Assembly (NCBI RefSeq): GCF_030247195.1
Contig: NC_080672.1
Location: 158,479,167-158,543,166, forward strand
Length of the DNA: 64,000 nt
Direction of reading: 5' to 3'
Source: Topomyia yanbarensis
Lineage: Eukaryota; Arthropoda; Insecta; Diptera; Culicidae
Each line of letters opens with the position of its first letter. Positions within the stretch are counted from its first letter, which is position 1. Positions 10,769 to 22,320 of this stretch are shown one piece after another. The notes under the pieces were generated by a model. It saw only the letters and a program-made list of their open reading frames with translations, was not told where the DNA came from and made no database searches. A program made the position numbers and the translations under genes.

Positions 10769-12137
10769 ATAATTCGCGAAAACTTTCAAGCAGTGGCTGA
10801 GCCGATCTTATCTAAACTCATATGTGGATCCAGAAAAAAAATCGGAAGGGGTTCGAAAATTCGATTCTAAAATGAACATTGTACAATACGTAATACGTAA
10901 AAACCTGATTTAGTAAAAATCAGTATTGGTGATAAAATTTGGCTTGAAAAGATTTTGAGTTTGAAACTAATTGTGTCTCCGTTTTTTGAGCTAGCCTCAA
11001 TCTGGAGCTAGCATAGTCCGTTAACTAAGTTAGTTGTCGAGTTCTGATGAGACAAAGTTGAAACTGAAAATTCCATAACTAATTATTCTTACTCTATCTT
11101 TTTTGGTTGGGAATTCAATTGTCTTAAACGCTACGTCCGATTTAAGTAGCGTCATCAAACGTCAAAGAGTTGAATGTACGATTTTTTATTTCAGATCTGT
11201 TTTCGTTTGCTTTATTTTGGTACAGTCGAGTACTATTGTGTTCAGTTATGTTTCCAGTACGTAAACACTACAATATATATTAATTTGCATTAAATTTCCA
11301 ATTGCAAGAAGTTTCGATTGTGGATCTCAAATGTTGCTTTTAATCGACAAATCGTTTTCATTTTAATGATTTCAAATCTGCTGTCACCCAGCACACTTTG
11401 GCTTTATCTGATTGCCAGAGCAGTCATTTGGTGCCAAATAAAATCGGAAGGCAAATTTTCTGAAACCAAATTTCATCAATAATAATCATCGATCGCCATG
11501 CTCTCGCCTTATTTCTGTTCCTAGACACTGTTGGACAGGTAGCGATGGCTAAAAATTAAGGTCAGCACTAAAGTGACTCAGCCGGATTGGGGTAGATCGA
11601 TAAATTATGATTTTCGAAATCCTATTAACAAATCAGAAGCTCTTTATCATATTCAAATTGGCAATTAGGGCCAATCTTCAGCGCCGCCACGTTCTCTGCT
11701 CACCTGGTTGATCGGAAGGTAACCATTTTGATGGGTCTCTCCCGCAGCACTGCACCGTTAATTGCCACGTTCGGACAACTTTTGAAATCTTTTACGATTC
11801 GGCCAACTCAGTTATTACCTACAGATAACAATCAGTCAATGACTGAGTTGGAAAGATTTTACGTTTTTTGGGTTGACCAACCCCTAAAATGATTGTTTTT
11901 TCCCAACTGCAATAGCTCTTCACGAATTTGAACTTTGTACTAACGTGTTAAACTCGCTTATGACGGAATTGTTGGTTAATGTGTCATGAAATAAACAAAA
12001 AGTGTGTACTGGTCTTGTGGCCCTAATTTCTCGGAAAAGTCTAGCTTAGATTCGTAGTCGATGCAAAGACAAACGGAATATATCACGCAACGTCGTAAAC
12101 CGTGAGTAAGTACGATTGCCTGGCATAAGCACGGGAC
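10769..12137. other. Non-coding stretch, no gene seen
   Basis: No recognisable coding frame. A 10-bp inverted repeat (CCAACTCAGT at 11803, ACTGAGTTGG at 11842) is the only structure noticed. The right edge is the 5' breakpoint of the tandem array. Confidence 0.45.
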
Positions 12138-13267
12138 GCGTGCTAGGAACAGAATAGAAGCAAAATACAATAAAACGCGAACTATACAACCTTTTAAGAG
12201 CCGCATAAGAAGAACAACGGTAATGATGGCTCACACGACCAACATATACAGAATGAATGACTGTAAGAAAATAGACAAACTCGCAGCGATCATAAAACCA
12301 TTCCGACACTTAGCCCAGCTCATCACGCTTCCGCCGTGGCTAACTACTTCGTGTCCCTGGTTGGTTCTCCTAGTTCCACCAACGATACGAATTCAGCCAG
12401 CAATTTGCCACCCAGCTTTACTTGGAAAAGTCGGCATCGAAATGAAGCTTTTGGTGTGATACTTTTTGCTGCTCTATATTTGACTAACGAGAGGGGATGT
12501 TCATATATCGTTGTGGTCACCGCTTAGTATTTTGTGGTGGATAATTGGTAGCATTGAAATGAATAATGTTAGATATTTTAAGAGAAGTCGGGCTAAAACT
12601 TTTACCAAACAAATTGACAAGTCAGTGACTTTATTACCTTCTCGATTATTTTGGTGCAAGCGTTTTTATATTGTTTTCGATAAAAAATTTCTATCTAAAC
12701 CGTGTTTGATATAGCAGAAAAATTAACCATCCCAACCAAATCGCAGTAAAAACTGCGGCAAGCACAACTCAAAAACGGCATTAGATTCTAGTATGTAAGC
12801 AAATTGTCATATATACTACCGGTAAATCATGTTGACATTTGAATAAATAGGAATTTTTCGAGAGATAGAATAAACGTGGAAAAAAGTTTTGTGCTATTCG
12901 CACTTTATATTCAGCCACACTTGAAGGCGTTAATGGTTCTTTGGTCAGAAACCGTTTGTTTTAGTTATCAAAAATGGGTCATTCCGCACGAAGTGATCAA
13001 GGCACGTGTAATCAACATTCATGTATTTGAACCAGTTTTGGAGATGAGCAAGGGGGGCTAATGTACAAAAACACAAATTTTGTGGGGACCCTTGATTTTC
13101 ATTGGATTATATCTCCGGTTCCATTTACTCTATTATCAAACCGTAATTTTTTTTTAAAGATATTGTTGAAGGAGCCTAGGAAAAATATTAGTTTTTAGCG
13201 GCAATGCTGCCAAGTATGCGATTTTTTCAGTACAAAATTAAAACTTTATTTTTTTTCACAATATATA
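12138..13267. other. Array unit 1, left part: no gene recognised
   Basis: The same block recurs at 15617-16746 and 19099-20229. Several open frames of 60-110 codons overlap on both strands and match nothing I know. A piece around 12975 (GAAGTGATCAAGGCACGTG) also occurs at 35641, so at least part is a dispersed repeat. Confidence 0.5.
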
Positions 13268-13641
13268 GGGGAACTCGGGGCTACTATGACCGTGGCGGTA
13301 ATTCAAACCCCTTCGATTTCTCAGAAAATCGTAGCACTTTCTGGCTATTCGGACCGCCACTTTCATCAACCACTGTTTAGCGGTTTGCGTCGGTGCATAT
13401 GATTGCCACGCCACAGCGATGCAAATACATCATGCGCTTTTAGACAGCAGAGGTTCGAATCATCCCTTCATTGTATAATGATGGGAAAATGTAGTTTTGA
13501 AAATCGTCGCGTAGCGCTGGCATGGAGTGGAGCAAATGAATTTTTATGGTTGCAAAATGTAGCTGACCTTTGACATATCAATTCTTTGAACCTAAAAGGG
13601 CAATTTGCTTAGGTAGGTCCGAATATCCCCGGGTTGCCCCA
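13268..13641 (-). mobile_element. Family A MITE, short derivative (unit 1)
   Basis: TA-flanked. It opens GGGGAACTCGGGGCTACTAT and closes GGTCCGAATATCCCCGGG. At ~375 bp it is an internally deleted relative of 1488-2325, in inverse orientation. Confidence 0.75.
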
Positions 13642-13841
13642 TAGCTTAATTTTGAAAATTTTAATGTCATCCTTAAACATTTTTACATCAAAAACACGTA
13701 TAGCCTCAATGTAATTTGAATGTATCCTGAGATACGCCCTTTTGAAGCAAAAAAGCCAATTTCTCAAATGAAGTCGCAAGCGTACAACGACACAAAACAA
13801 ACTTGGGTATACACTCAGGTTTTTTACGCGAGGGATACAGG

Positions 13842-13979
13842 CCGCGTAAATGAAAACCGCGTAAATGAAAACCGCGTAAATTTCAAAATCCGCGTAAATG
13901 AACACGGCGTAAACTTCAAAATCCGCGTAAATGAAAACCGCGTAAATTTCAAAATCTGCGTAAATGAAAACCGCGTAAA
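13842..13979. repeat. GCGTAAAT minisatellite (unit 1)
   Basis: About eight tandem CGCGTAAAT units alternate between GAAAAC and TTCAAAATC spacers. It directly abuts the DD37E element. Reading frames through it (VNENRVNFKIR on +, FIYAVFIYA on -) are repeat artefacts. Confidence 0.85.
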
Positions 13980-15285
13980 TTTTTCATCATTTCTCCTCTA
14001 AAGGGTCAACATGAAATTATTGCGACACCGAAAATGTCATGCCAATTTTCTTATAATGTTTAAAATCAAACGAAAATTTTAGGGTAGTTTTATACATATA
14101 TTTACTTCAAAAATCAAAAGAATGCATTTTTGCTTGATGCCCTCCATCAAAGTCTTTACAGTGTCATCCGGTACCAGTTTCTCAGTTTTTTTTTCCATTT
14201 TCTTAACATGTCCTTCTCGTCTTTGACTGTCTTCTTGCTCTTCCGAAGTTCCCGCTTCATCATTGCCCAGTACTGCTCCACCGGGCGCAGCTCCGGACAG
14301 TTTGGCGGATTCATGTCCTTTGGAACAAAATGGACAGAATTGGGCTCATACCACTCCAGGACACTTTTAGAATAGTGGCATGATGCCAAATCTGGCCAAA
14401 ATAGCGGAGCTTCGTCGTGCTGCTGCAAGAACGGCAAAAGGCGCTTCTCGAGGCACTCAAATTTGTAGATCTCGCCATTTACTGTGCCCTTTGTCACGAA
14501 AGGCTCACTCCTCAGTCCGCAAGAGCAGATGGCCTGCCAAATGAGATATGTGGAGGCGAACTTCGACATTTTCTTCTTCTTAAATTTGTCGTCCACATAG
14601 AACTTGCTCTTGCCGGTGAAAAACTCCAATCCCGGAATTTGCTAAAAATCGGCTTTTATATACGTTTCGTCGTCCATCACACAGCAGCCATATTTTGTCA
14701 GCATCTTCTCGTGGAGCTTCCGTGCCCGAGTTTTAGCCGTCGATTGTGGCCGCTCATCGCGGTTTGGGAAGTTCTGTACCTTGTATGTATGTAGTCCAGC
14801 TCTCTTCTTTGCATTCTGGACGTAGCTCTGCGACATGCCGATCTTTTTAGCCAAATCACGGCTTGAGACGTTGGGATTTGCTTTAATCGTCCGCTTCACC
14901 TTTCCCTCCGTCTTTTTGTTCTCCGGTTCCGGGTTTCTTCCAGCTCCTTTGCCGTGGTCCAACGTCAACCGCTCCTGGAACCGCTTCAACACTCTGGAGA
15001 CGGTTGAATGGTGAATGTTCAACATTTTTCCCAACTGCCGGTGCGACAGGTCAGGCAATTCCAGGTGTTTGGAAAGAATTTGTTCTCTCGACTTGCGTTG
15101 GTTTACCTCCATTTTCGTTGAATCGAAAAACACGACTTCGAGTTTGACAGCATGTAAACAATACACGTCAATGAGAAAGTGTGCAAAATTTGGTTGATTT
15201 TTACCCAATGGTGAAAGAGTTATGCCCTGTTGAATGTGTCGCAATAATTTCGTGTTCGCCCTTTAGAGGAGAAATGATGAAAAAT
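13978..15285 (-). mobile_element. Tc1/mariner DD37E element (unit 1)
   Basis: Inverted termini of about 46 bp (TTTTTCATCATTTCTCCTCT inward, with AATTATTGCGACA at the inner edge) enclose a single transposase on the minus strand. TA lies outside both ends (13976-13977 and 15286-15287), the Tc1/mariner target. One base differs in the first A/T run between the two ends. Confidence 0.85.
14079..15112 (-). pseudogene. DD37E transposase, broken (unit 1)
   Basis: Cut-and-paste transposase of the mosquito DD37E Tc1/mariner group. The start is set at MEVNQRKSREQ (15112), after the right inverted terminus. Two N-terminal helix-turn-helix segments follow (DLSHRQLGKMLNIHHSTVSR, then SSRDLAKKIGMSQSYVQNAK). 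The catalytic triad is visible: D in MDDETY, D in WPDLASCHYS and E in PVEQYW, with 37 residues between the last two. An in-frame TAG (14642-14644) falls just after YIKADF, before QIPGLEFFTG. This copy also has a frameshift at the T-run near 14186 (nine T versus ten or seven in the other units). It is inactive as written. Confidence 0.9.
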
Positions 15286-15360
15286 TACTGTTTTCATGGC
15301 CATTTGAAACTTTTCTCAATATTGGTCAATAAAAGTGGAATTTCATATGGGAAATACGAG

Positions 15361-15616
15361 TTTTGCCTTTCTCAATAGAAAGGTATTGCAATTGCTCTGA
15401 AAACCGACTTTTTAACGGAGGCCCGGAGGGCCGAGTGACATATACCATTCGATTCAGTTCGTCGAGTTCGGCAAATGTCTGTGTGTGTGTATGTATGTGT
15501 GTATGTATGTATGTGTGTGTATGTGTGTGTATGTGACCAAAAATGTCACTCATTTTTCTCAGAGATGGCTGAACCGATTTTGACAAACTTAGTCTCAAAT
15601 GAAAGGTGCAACATTC
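15361..15616 (+). repeat. L repeat, 5' part, cut by array junction (unit 1)
   Basis: Begins TTTTGCCTTTCTCAATAGAA and includes GGCCCGGAGGGCCGAGTGAC and a TG/TATG microsatellite (about 15478-15535). It stops abruptly at the unit junction. The complete form is at 22321-23660. Confidence 0.8.
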
Positions 15617-16746
15617 GCGTGCTAGGAACAGAATAGAAGCAAAATACAATAAAACGCGAACTATACAACCTTTTAAGAGCCGCATAAGAAGAACAACGGT
15701 AATGATGGCTCACACGACCAACATATACAGAATGAATGACTGTAAGAAAATAGACAAACTCGCAGCGATCATAAAACCATTCCGACACTTAGCCCAGCTC
15801 ATCACGCTTCCGCCGTGGCTAACTACTTCGTGTCCCTGGTTGGTTCTCCTAGTTCCACCAACGATACGAATTCAGCCAGCAATTTGCCACCCAGCTTTAC
15901 TTGGAAAAGTCGGCATCGAAATGAAGCTTTTGGTGTGATACTTTTTGCTGCTCTATATTTGACTAACGAGAGGGGATGTTCATATATCGTTGTGGTCACC
16001 GCTTAGTATTTTGTGGTGGATAATTGGTAGCATTGAAATGAATAATGTTAGATATTTTAAGAGAAGTCGGGCTAAAACTTTTACCAAACAAATTGACAAG
16101 TCAGTGACTTTATTACCTTCTCGATTATTTTGGTGCAAGCGTTTTTATATTGTTTTCGATAAAAAATTTCTATCTAAACCGTGTTTGATATAGCAGAAAA
16201 ATTAACCATCCCAACCAAATCGCAGTAAAAACTGCGGCAAGCACAACTCAAAAACGGCATTAGATTCTAGTATGTAAGCAAATTGTCATATATACTACCG
16301 GTAAATCATGTTGACATTTGAATAAATAGGAATTTTTCGAGAGATAGAATAAACGTGGAAAAAAGTTTTGTGCTATTCGCACTTTATATTCAGCCACACT
16401 TGAAGGCGTTAATGGTTCTTTGGTCAGAAACCGTTTGTTTTAGTTATCAAAAATGGGTCATTCCGCACGAAGTGATCAAGGCACGTGTAATCAACATTCA
16501 TGTATTTGAACCAGTTTTGGAGATGAGCAAGGGGGGCTAATGTACAAAAACACAAATTTTGTGGGGACCCTTGATTTTCATTGGATTATATCTCCGGTTC
16601 CATTTACTCTATTATCAAACCGTAATTTTTTTTTAAAGATATTGTTGAAGGAGCCTAGGAAAAATATTAGTTTTTAGCGGCAATGCTGCCAAGTATGCGA
16701 TTTTTTCAGTACAAAATTAAAACTTTATTTTTTTTCACAATATATA

Positions 16747-17120
16747 GGGGAACTCGGGGCTACTATGACCGTGGCGGTAATTCAAACCCCTTCGATTTCT
16801 CAGAAAATCGTAGCACTTTCTGGCTATTCGGACCGCCACTTTCATCAACCACTGTTTAGCGGTTTGCGTCGGTGCATATGATTGCCACGCCACAGCGATG
16901 CAAATACATCATGCGCTTTTAGACAGCAGAGGTTCGAATCATCCCTTCATTGTATAATGATGGGAAAATGTAGTTTTGAAAATCGTCGCGTAGCGCTGGC
17001 ATGGAGTGGAGCAAATGAATTTTTATGGTTGCAAAATGTAGCTGACCTTTGACATATCAATTCTTTGAACCTAAAAGGGCAATTTGCTTAGGTAGGTCCG
17101 AATATCCCCGGGTTGCCCCA
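16747..17120 (-). mobile_element. Family A MITE, short derivative (unit 2)
   Basis: Array copy of the element at 13268-13641. Confidence 0.75.
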
Positions 17121-17320
17121 TAGCTTAATTTTGAAAATTTTAATGTCATCCTTAAACATTTTTACATCAAAAACACGTATAGCCTCAATGTAATTTGAAT
17201 GTATCCTGAGATACGCCCTTTTGAAGCAAAAAAGCCAATTTCTCAAATGAAGTCGCAAGCGTACAACGACACAAAACAAACTTGGGTATACACTCAGGTT
17301 TTTTACGCGAGGGATACAGG

Positions 17321-17458
17321 CCGCGTAAATGAAAACCGCGTAAATGAAAACCGCGTAAATTTCAAAATCCGCGTAAATGAACACGGCGTAAACTTCAAAA
17401 TCCGCGTAAATGAAAACCGCGTAAATTTCAAAATCTGCGTAAATGAAAACCGCGTAAA
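17321..17458. repeat. GCGTAAAT minisatellite (unit 2)
   Basis: Array copy of 13842-13979. Confidence 0.85.
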
Positions 17459-18765
17459 TTTTTCATCATTTCTCCTCTAAAGGGTCAACATGAAATTATT
17501 GCGACACCGAAAATGTCATGCCAATTTTCTTATAATGTTTAAAATCAAACGAAAATTTTAGGGTAGTTTTATACATATATTTACTTCAAAAATCAAAAGA
17601 ATGCATTTTTGCTTGATGCCCTCCATCAAAGTCTTTACAGTGTCATCCGGTACCAGTTTCTCAGTTTTTTTTTTCCATTTTCTTAACATGTCCTTCTCGT
17701 CTTTGACTGTCTTCTTGCTCTTCCGAAGTTCCCGCTTCATCATTGCCCAGTACTGCTCCACCGGGCGCAGCTCCGGACAGTTTGGCGGATTCATGTCCTT
17801 TGGAACAAAATGGACAGAATTGGGCTCATACCACTCCAGGACACTTTTAGAATAGTGGCATGATGCCAAATCTGGCCAAAATAGCGGAGCTTCGTCGTGC
17901 TGCTGCAAGAACGGCAAAAGGCGCTTCTCGAGGCACTCAAATTTGTAGATCTCGCCATTTACTGTGCCCTTTGTCACGAAAGGCTCACTCCTCAGTCCGC
18001 AAGAGCAGATGGCCTGCCAAATGAGATATGTGGAGGCGAACTTCGACATTTTCTTCTTCTTAAATTTGTCGTCCACATAGAACTTGCTCTTGCCGGTGAA
18101 AAACTCCAATCCCGGAATTTGCTAAAAATCGGCTTTTATATACGTTTCGTCGTCCATCACACAGCAGCCATATTTTGTCAGCATCTTCTCGTGGAGCTTC
18201 CGTGCCCGAGTTTTAGCCGTCGATTGTGGCCGCTCATCGCGGTTTGGGAAGTTCTGTACCTTGTATGTATGTAGTCCAGCTCTCTTCTTTGCATTCTGGA
18301 CGTAGCTCTGCGACATGCCGATCTTTTTAGCCAAATCACGGCTTGAGACGTTGGGATTTGCTTTAATCGTCCGCTTCACCTTTCCCTCCGTCTTTTTGTT
18401 CTCCGGTTCCGGGTTTCTTCCAGCTCCTTTGCCGTGGTCCAACGTCAACCGCTCCTGGAACCGCTTCAACACTCTGGAGACGGTTGAATGGTGAATGTTC
18501 AACATTTTTCCCAACTGCCGGTGCGACAGGTCAGGCAATTCCAGGTGTTTGGAAAGAATTTGTTCTCTCGACTTGCGTTGGTTTACCTCCATTTTCGTTG
18601 AATCGAAAAACACGACTTCGAGTTTGACAGCATGTAAACAATACACGTCAATGAGAAAGTGTGCAAAATTTGGTTGATTTTTACCCAATGGTGAAAGAGT
18701 TATGCCCTGTTGAATGTGTCGCAATAATTTCGTGTTCGCCCTTTAGAGGAGAAATGATGAAAAAT
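17457..18765 (-). mobile_element. Tc1/mariner DD37E element (unit 2)
   Basis: Array copy of 13978-15285 with the same termini and flanks. Confidence 0.85.
17558..18592 (-). pseudogene. DD37E transposase, TAG-interrupted (unit 2)
   Basis: Same protein as in unit 1. The T-run has ten T, which keeps the C-terminal frame open to residues ending NICIKLP. The only visible break is the shared in-frame TAG at 18122-18124 between KADF and QIPG. The total would be about 344 codons, normal for the group. Confidence 0.9.
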
Positions 18766-18840
18766 TACTGTTTTCATGGCCATTTGAAACTTTTCTCAAT
18801 ATTGGTCAATAAAAGTGGAATTTCATATGGGAAATACGAG

Positions 18841-19098
18841 TTTTGCCTTTCTCAATAGAAAGGTATTGCAATTGCTCTGAAAACCGACTTTTTAACGGAG
18901 GCCCGGAAGGCCGAGTGACATATACCATTCGATTCAGTTCGTCGAGTTCGGCAAATGTCTGTGTGTGTGTGTATGTATGTGTGTATGTATGTATGTGTGT
19001 GTATGTGTGTGTATGTGACCAAAAATGTCACTCATTTTTCTCAGAGATGGCTGAACCGATTTTGACAAACTTAGTCTCAAATGAAAGGTGCAACATTC
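18841..19098 (+). repeat. L repeat, 5' part, cut by array junction (unit 2)
   Basis: As in unit 1; its TG/TATG tract (about 18958-19017) has a different repeat number and the GGAGGG block reads GGAAGG. Confidence 0.8.
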
Positions 19099-20229
19099 GC
19101 GTGCTAGGAACAGAATAGAAGCAAAATACAATAAAACGCGAACTATACAACCTTTTAAGAGCCGCATAAGAAGAACAACGGTAATGATGGCTCACACGAC
19201 CAACATATACAGAATGAATGACTGTAAGAAAATAGACAAACTCGCAGCGATCATAAAACCATTCCGACACTTAGCCCAGCTCATCACGCTTCCGCCGTGG
19301 CTAACTACTTCGTGTCCCTGGTTGGTTCTCCTAGTTCCACCAACGATACGAATTCAGCCAGCAATTTGCCACCCAGCTTTACTTGGAAAAGTCGGCATCG
19401 AAATGAAGCTTTTGGTGTGATACTTTTTGCTGCTCTATATTTGACTAACGAGAGGGGATGTTCATATATCGTTGTGGTCACCGCTTAGTATTTTGTGGTG
19501 GATAATTGGTAGCATTGAAATGAATAATGTTAGATATTTTAAGAGAAGTCGGGCTAAAACTTTTACCAAACAAATTGACAAGTCAGTGACTTTATTACCT
19601 TCTCGATTATTTTGGTGCAAGCGTTTTTATATTGTTTTCGATAAAAAATTTCTATCTAAACCGTGTTTGATATAGCAGAAAAATTAACCATCCCAACCAA
19701 ATCGCAGTAAAAACTGCGGCAAGCACAACTCAAAAACGGCATTAGATTCTAGTATGTAAGCAAATTGTCATATATACTACCGGTAAATCATGTTGACATT
19801 TGAATAAATAGGAATTTTTCGAGAGATAGAATAAACGTGGAAAAAAGTTTTGTGCTATTCGCACTTTATATTCAGCCACACTTGAAGGCGTTAATGGTTC
19901 TTTGGTCAGAAACCGTTTGTTTTAGTTATCAAAAATGGGTCATTCCGTACGAAGTGATCAAGGCACGTGTAATCAACATTCATGTATTTGAACCAGTTTT
20001 GGAGATGAGCAAGGGGGGCTAATGTACAAAAACACAAATTTTGTGGGGACCCTTGATTTTCATTGGATTATATCTCCGGTTCCATTTACTCTATTATCAA
20101 ACCGTAATTTTTTTTTAAAGATATTGTTGAAGGAGCCTAGGAAAAATATTAGTTTTTAGCGGCAATGCTGCCAAGTATGCGAATTTTTCAGTACAAAATT
20201 AAAACTTTATTTTTTTTTCACAATATATA

Positions 20230-20603
20230 GGGGAACTCGGGGCTACTATGACCGTGGCGGTAATTCAAACCCCTTCGATTTCTCAGAAAATCGTAGCACT
20301 TTCTGGCTATTCGGACCGCCACTTTCATCAACCACTGTTTAGCGGTTTGCGTCGGTGCATATGATTGCCACGCCACTGCGATGCAAATACATCATGCGCT
20401 TTTAGACAGCAGAGGTTCGAATCATCCCTTCATTGTATAATGATGGGAAAATGTAGTTTTGAAAATCGTCGCGTAGCGCTGGCATGGAGTGGAGCAAATG
20501 AATTTTTATGGTTGCAAAATGTAGCTGACCTTTGACATATCAAATCTTTGAACCTAAAAGGGCAATTTGCTTAGGTAGGTCCGAATATCCCCGGGTTGCC
20601 CCA
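20230..20603 (-). mobile_element. Family A MITE, short derivative (unit 3)
   Basis: Array copy of the element at 13268-13641, with two or three single-base differences (for example near 20377 and 20542). Confidence 0.75.
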
Positions 20604-20803
20604 TAGCTTAATTTTGAAAATTTTAATGTCATCCTTAAACATTTTTACATCAAAAACACGTATAGCCTCAATGTAATTTGAATGTATCCTGAGATACGCC
20701 CTTTTGAAGCAAAAAAGCCAATTTCTCAAATGAAGTCGCAAGCGTACAACGACACAAAACAAACTTGGGTATACACTCAGGTTTTTTACGCGAGGGATAC
20801 AGG

Positions 20804-20941
20804 CCGCGTAAATGAAAACCGCGTAAATGAAAACCGCGTAAATTTCAAAATCCGCGTAAATGAACACGGCGTAAACTTCAAAATCCGCGTAAATGAAAAC
20901 CGCGTAAATTTCAAAATCTGCGTAAATGAAAACCGCGTAAA
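20804..20941. repeat. GCGTAAAT minisatellite (unit 3)
   Basis: Array copy of 13842-13979. Confidence 0.85.
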
Positions 20942-22245
20942 TTTTTCATCATTTCTCCTCTAAAGGGTCAACATGAAATTATTGCGACACCGAAAATGTC
21001 ATGCCAATTTTCTTATAATGTTTAAAATCAAACGAAAATTTTAGGGTAGTTTTATACATATATTTACTTCAAAAATCAAAAGAATGCATTTTTGCTTGAT
21101 GCCCTCCATCAAAGTCTTTACAGTGTCATCCGGTACCAGTTTCTCAGTTTTTTTCCATTTTCTTAACATGTCCTTCTCGTCTTTGACTGTCTTCTTGCTC
21201 TTCCGAAGTTCCCGCTTCATCATTGCCCAGTACTGCTCCACCGGGCGCAGCTCCGGACAGTTTGGCGGATTCATGTCCTTTGGAACAAAATGGACAGAAT
21301 TGGGCTCATACCACTCCAGGACACTTTTAGAATAGTGGCATGATGCCAAATCTGGCCAAAATAGCGGAGCTTCGTCGTGCTGCTGCAAGAACGGCAAAAG
21401 GCGCTTCTCGAGGCACTCAAATTTGTAGATCTCGCCATTTACTGTGCCCTTTGTCACGAAAGGCTCACTCCTCAGTCCGCAAGAGCAGATGGCCTGCCAA
21501 ATGAGATATGTGGAGGCGAACTTCGACATTTTCTTCTTCTTAAATTTGTCGTCCACATAGAACTTGCTCTTGCCGGTGAAAAACTCCAATCCCGGAATTT
21601 GCTAAAAATCGGCTTTTATATACGTTTCGTCGTCCATCACACAGCAGCCATATTTTGTCAGCATCTTCTCGTGGAGCTTCCGTGCCCGAGTTTTAGCCGT
21701 CGATTGTGGCCGCTCATCGCGGTTTGGGAAGTTCTGTACCTTGTATGTATGTAGTCCAGCTCTCTTCTTTGCATTCTGGACGTAGCTCTGCGACATGCCG
21801 ATCTTTTTAGCCAAATCACGGCTTGAGACGTTGGGATTTGCTTTAATCGTCCGCTTCACCTTTCCCTCCGTCTTTTTGTTCTCCGGTTCCGGGTTTCTTC
21901 CAGCTCCTTTGCCGTGGTCCAACGTCAACCGCTCCTGGAACCGCTTCAACACTCTGGAGACGGTTGAATGGTGAATGTTCAACATTTTTCCCAACTGCCG
22001 GTGCGACAGGTCAGGAAATTCCAGGTGTTTGGAAAGAATTTGTTCTCTCGACTTGCGTTGGTTTACCTCCATTTTCGTTGAATCGAAAAACACGACTTCG
22101 AGTTTGACAGCATGTAAACAATACACGTCAATGAGAAAGTGTGCAAAATTTGGTTGATTTTTACCCAATGGTGAAAGAGTTATGCCCTGTTGAATGTGTC
22201 GCAATAATTTCGTGTTCGCCCTTTAGAGGAGAAATGATGAAAAAT
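20940..22245 (-). mobile_element. Tc1/mariner DD37E element (unit 3)
   Basis: Array copy of 13978-15285. Confidence 0.85.
21041..22072 (-). pseudogene. DD37E transposase, TAG-interrupted (unit 3)
   Basis: Same as unit 2, but the T-run has seven T (one Lys fewer, frame kept). One substitution changes Leu to Phe in the N-terminal helix region (HLEFPDLSHR). The TAG at 21602-21604 is retained. Confidence 0.9.
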
Positions 22246-22320
22246 TACTGTTTTCATGGCCATTTGAAACTTTTCTCAATATTGGTCAATAAAAGTGGAA
22301 TTTCATATGGGAAATACGAG

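Noticed and set aside
11803..11851. 10-bp inverted repeat as a MITE or regulatory hairpin
   Set aside because: Stem is short, loop is 29 nt and no element termini surround it.
12223..12459. Overlapping 60-110 codon frames at the left of each array unit
   Set aside because: No domain, both strands open, no signals; identical repeats in three units reflect duplication and not selection.
13720..14001. Open frames through the GCGTAAAT tract (VNENRVNFKI and FIYAVFIYA patterns)
   Set aside because: They are translations of a minisatellite whose repeat lengths happen to avoid stops on both strands, repeated in each array unit.
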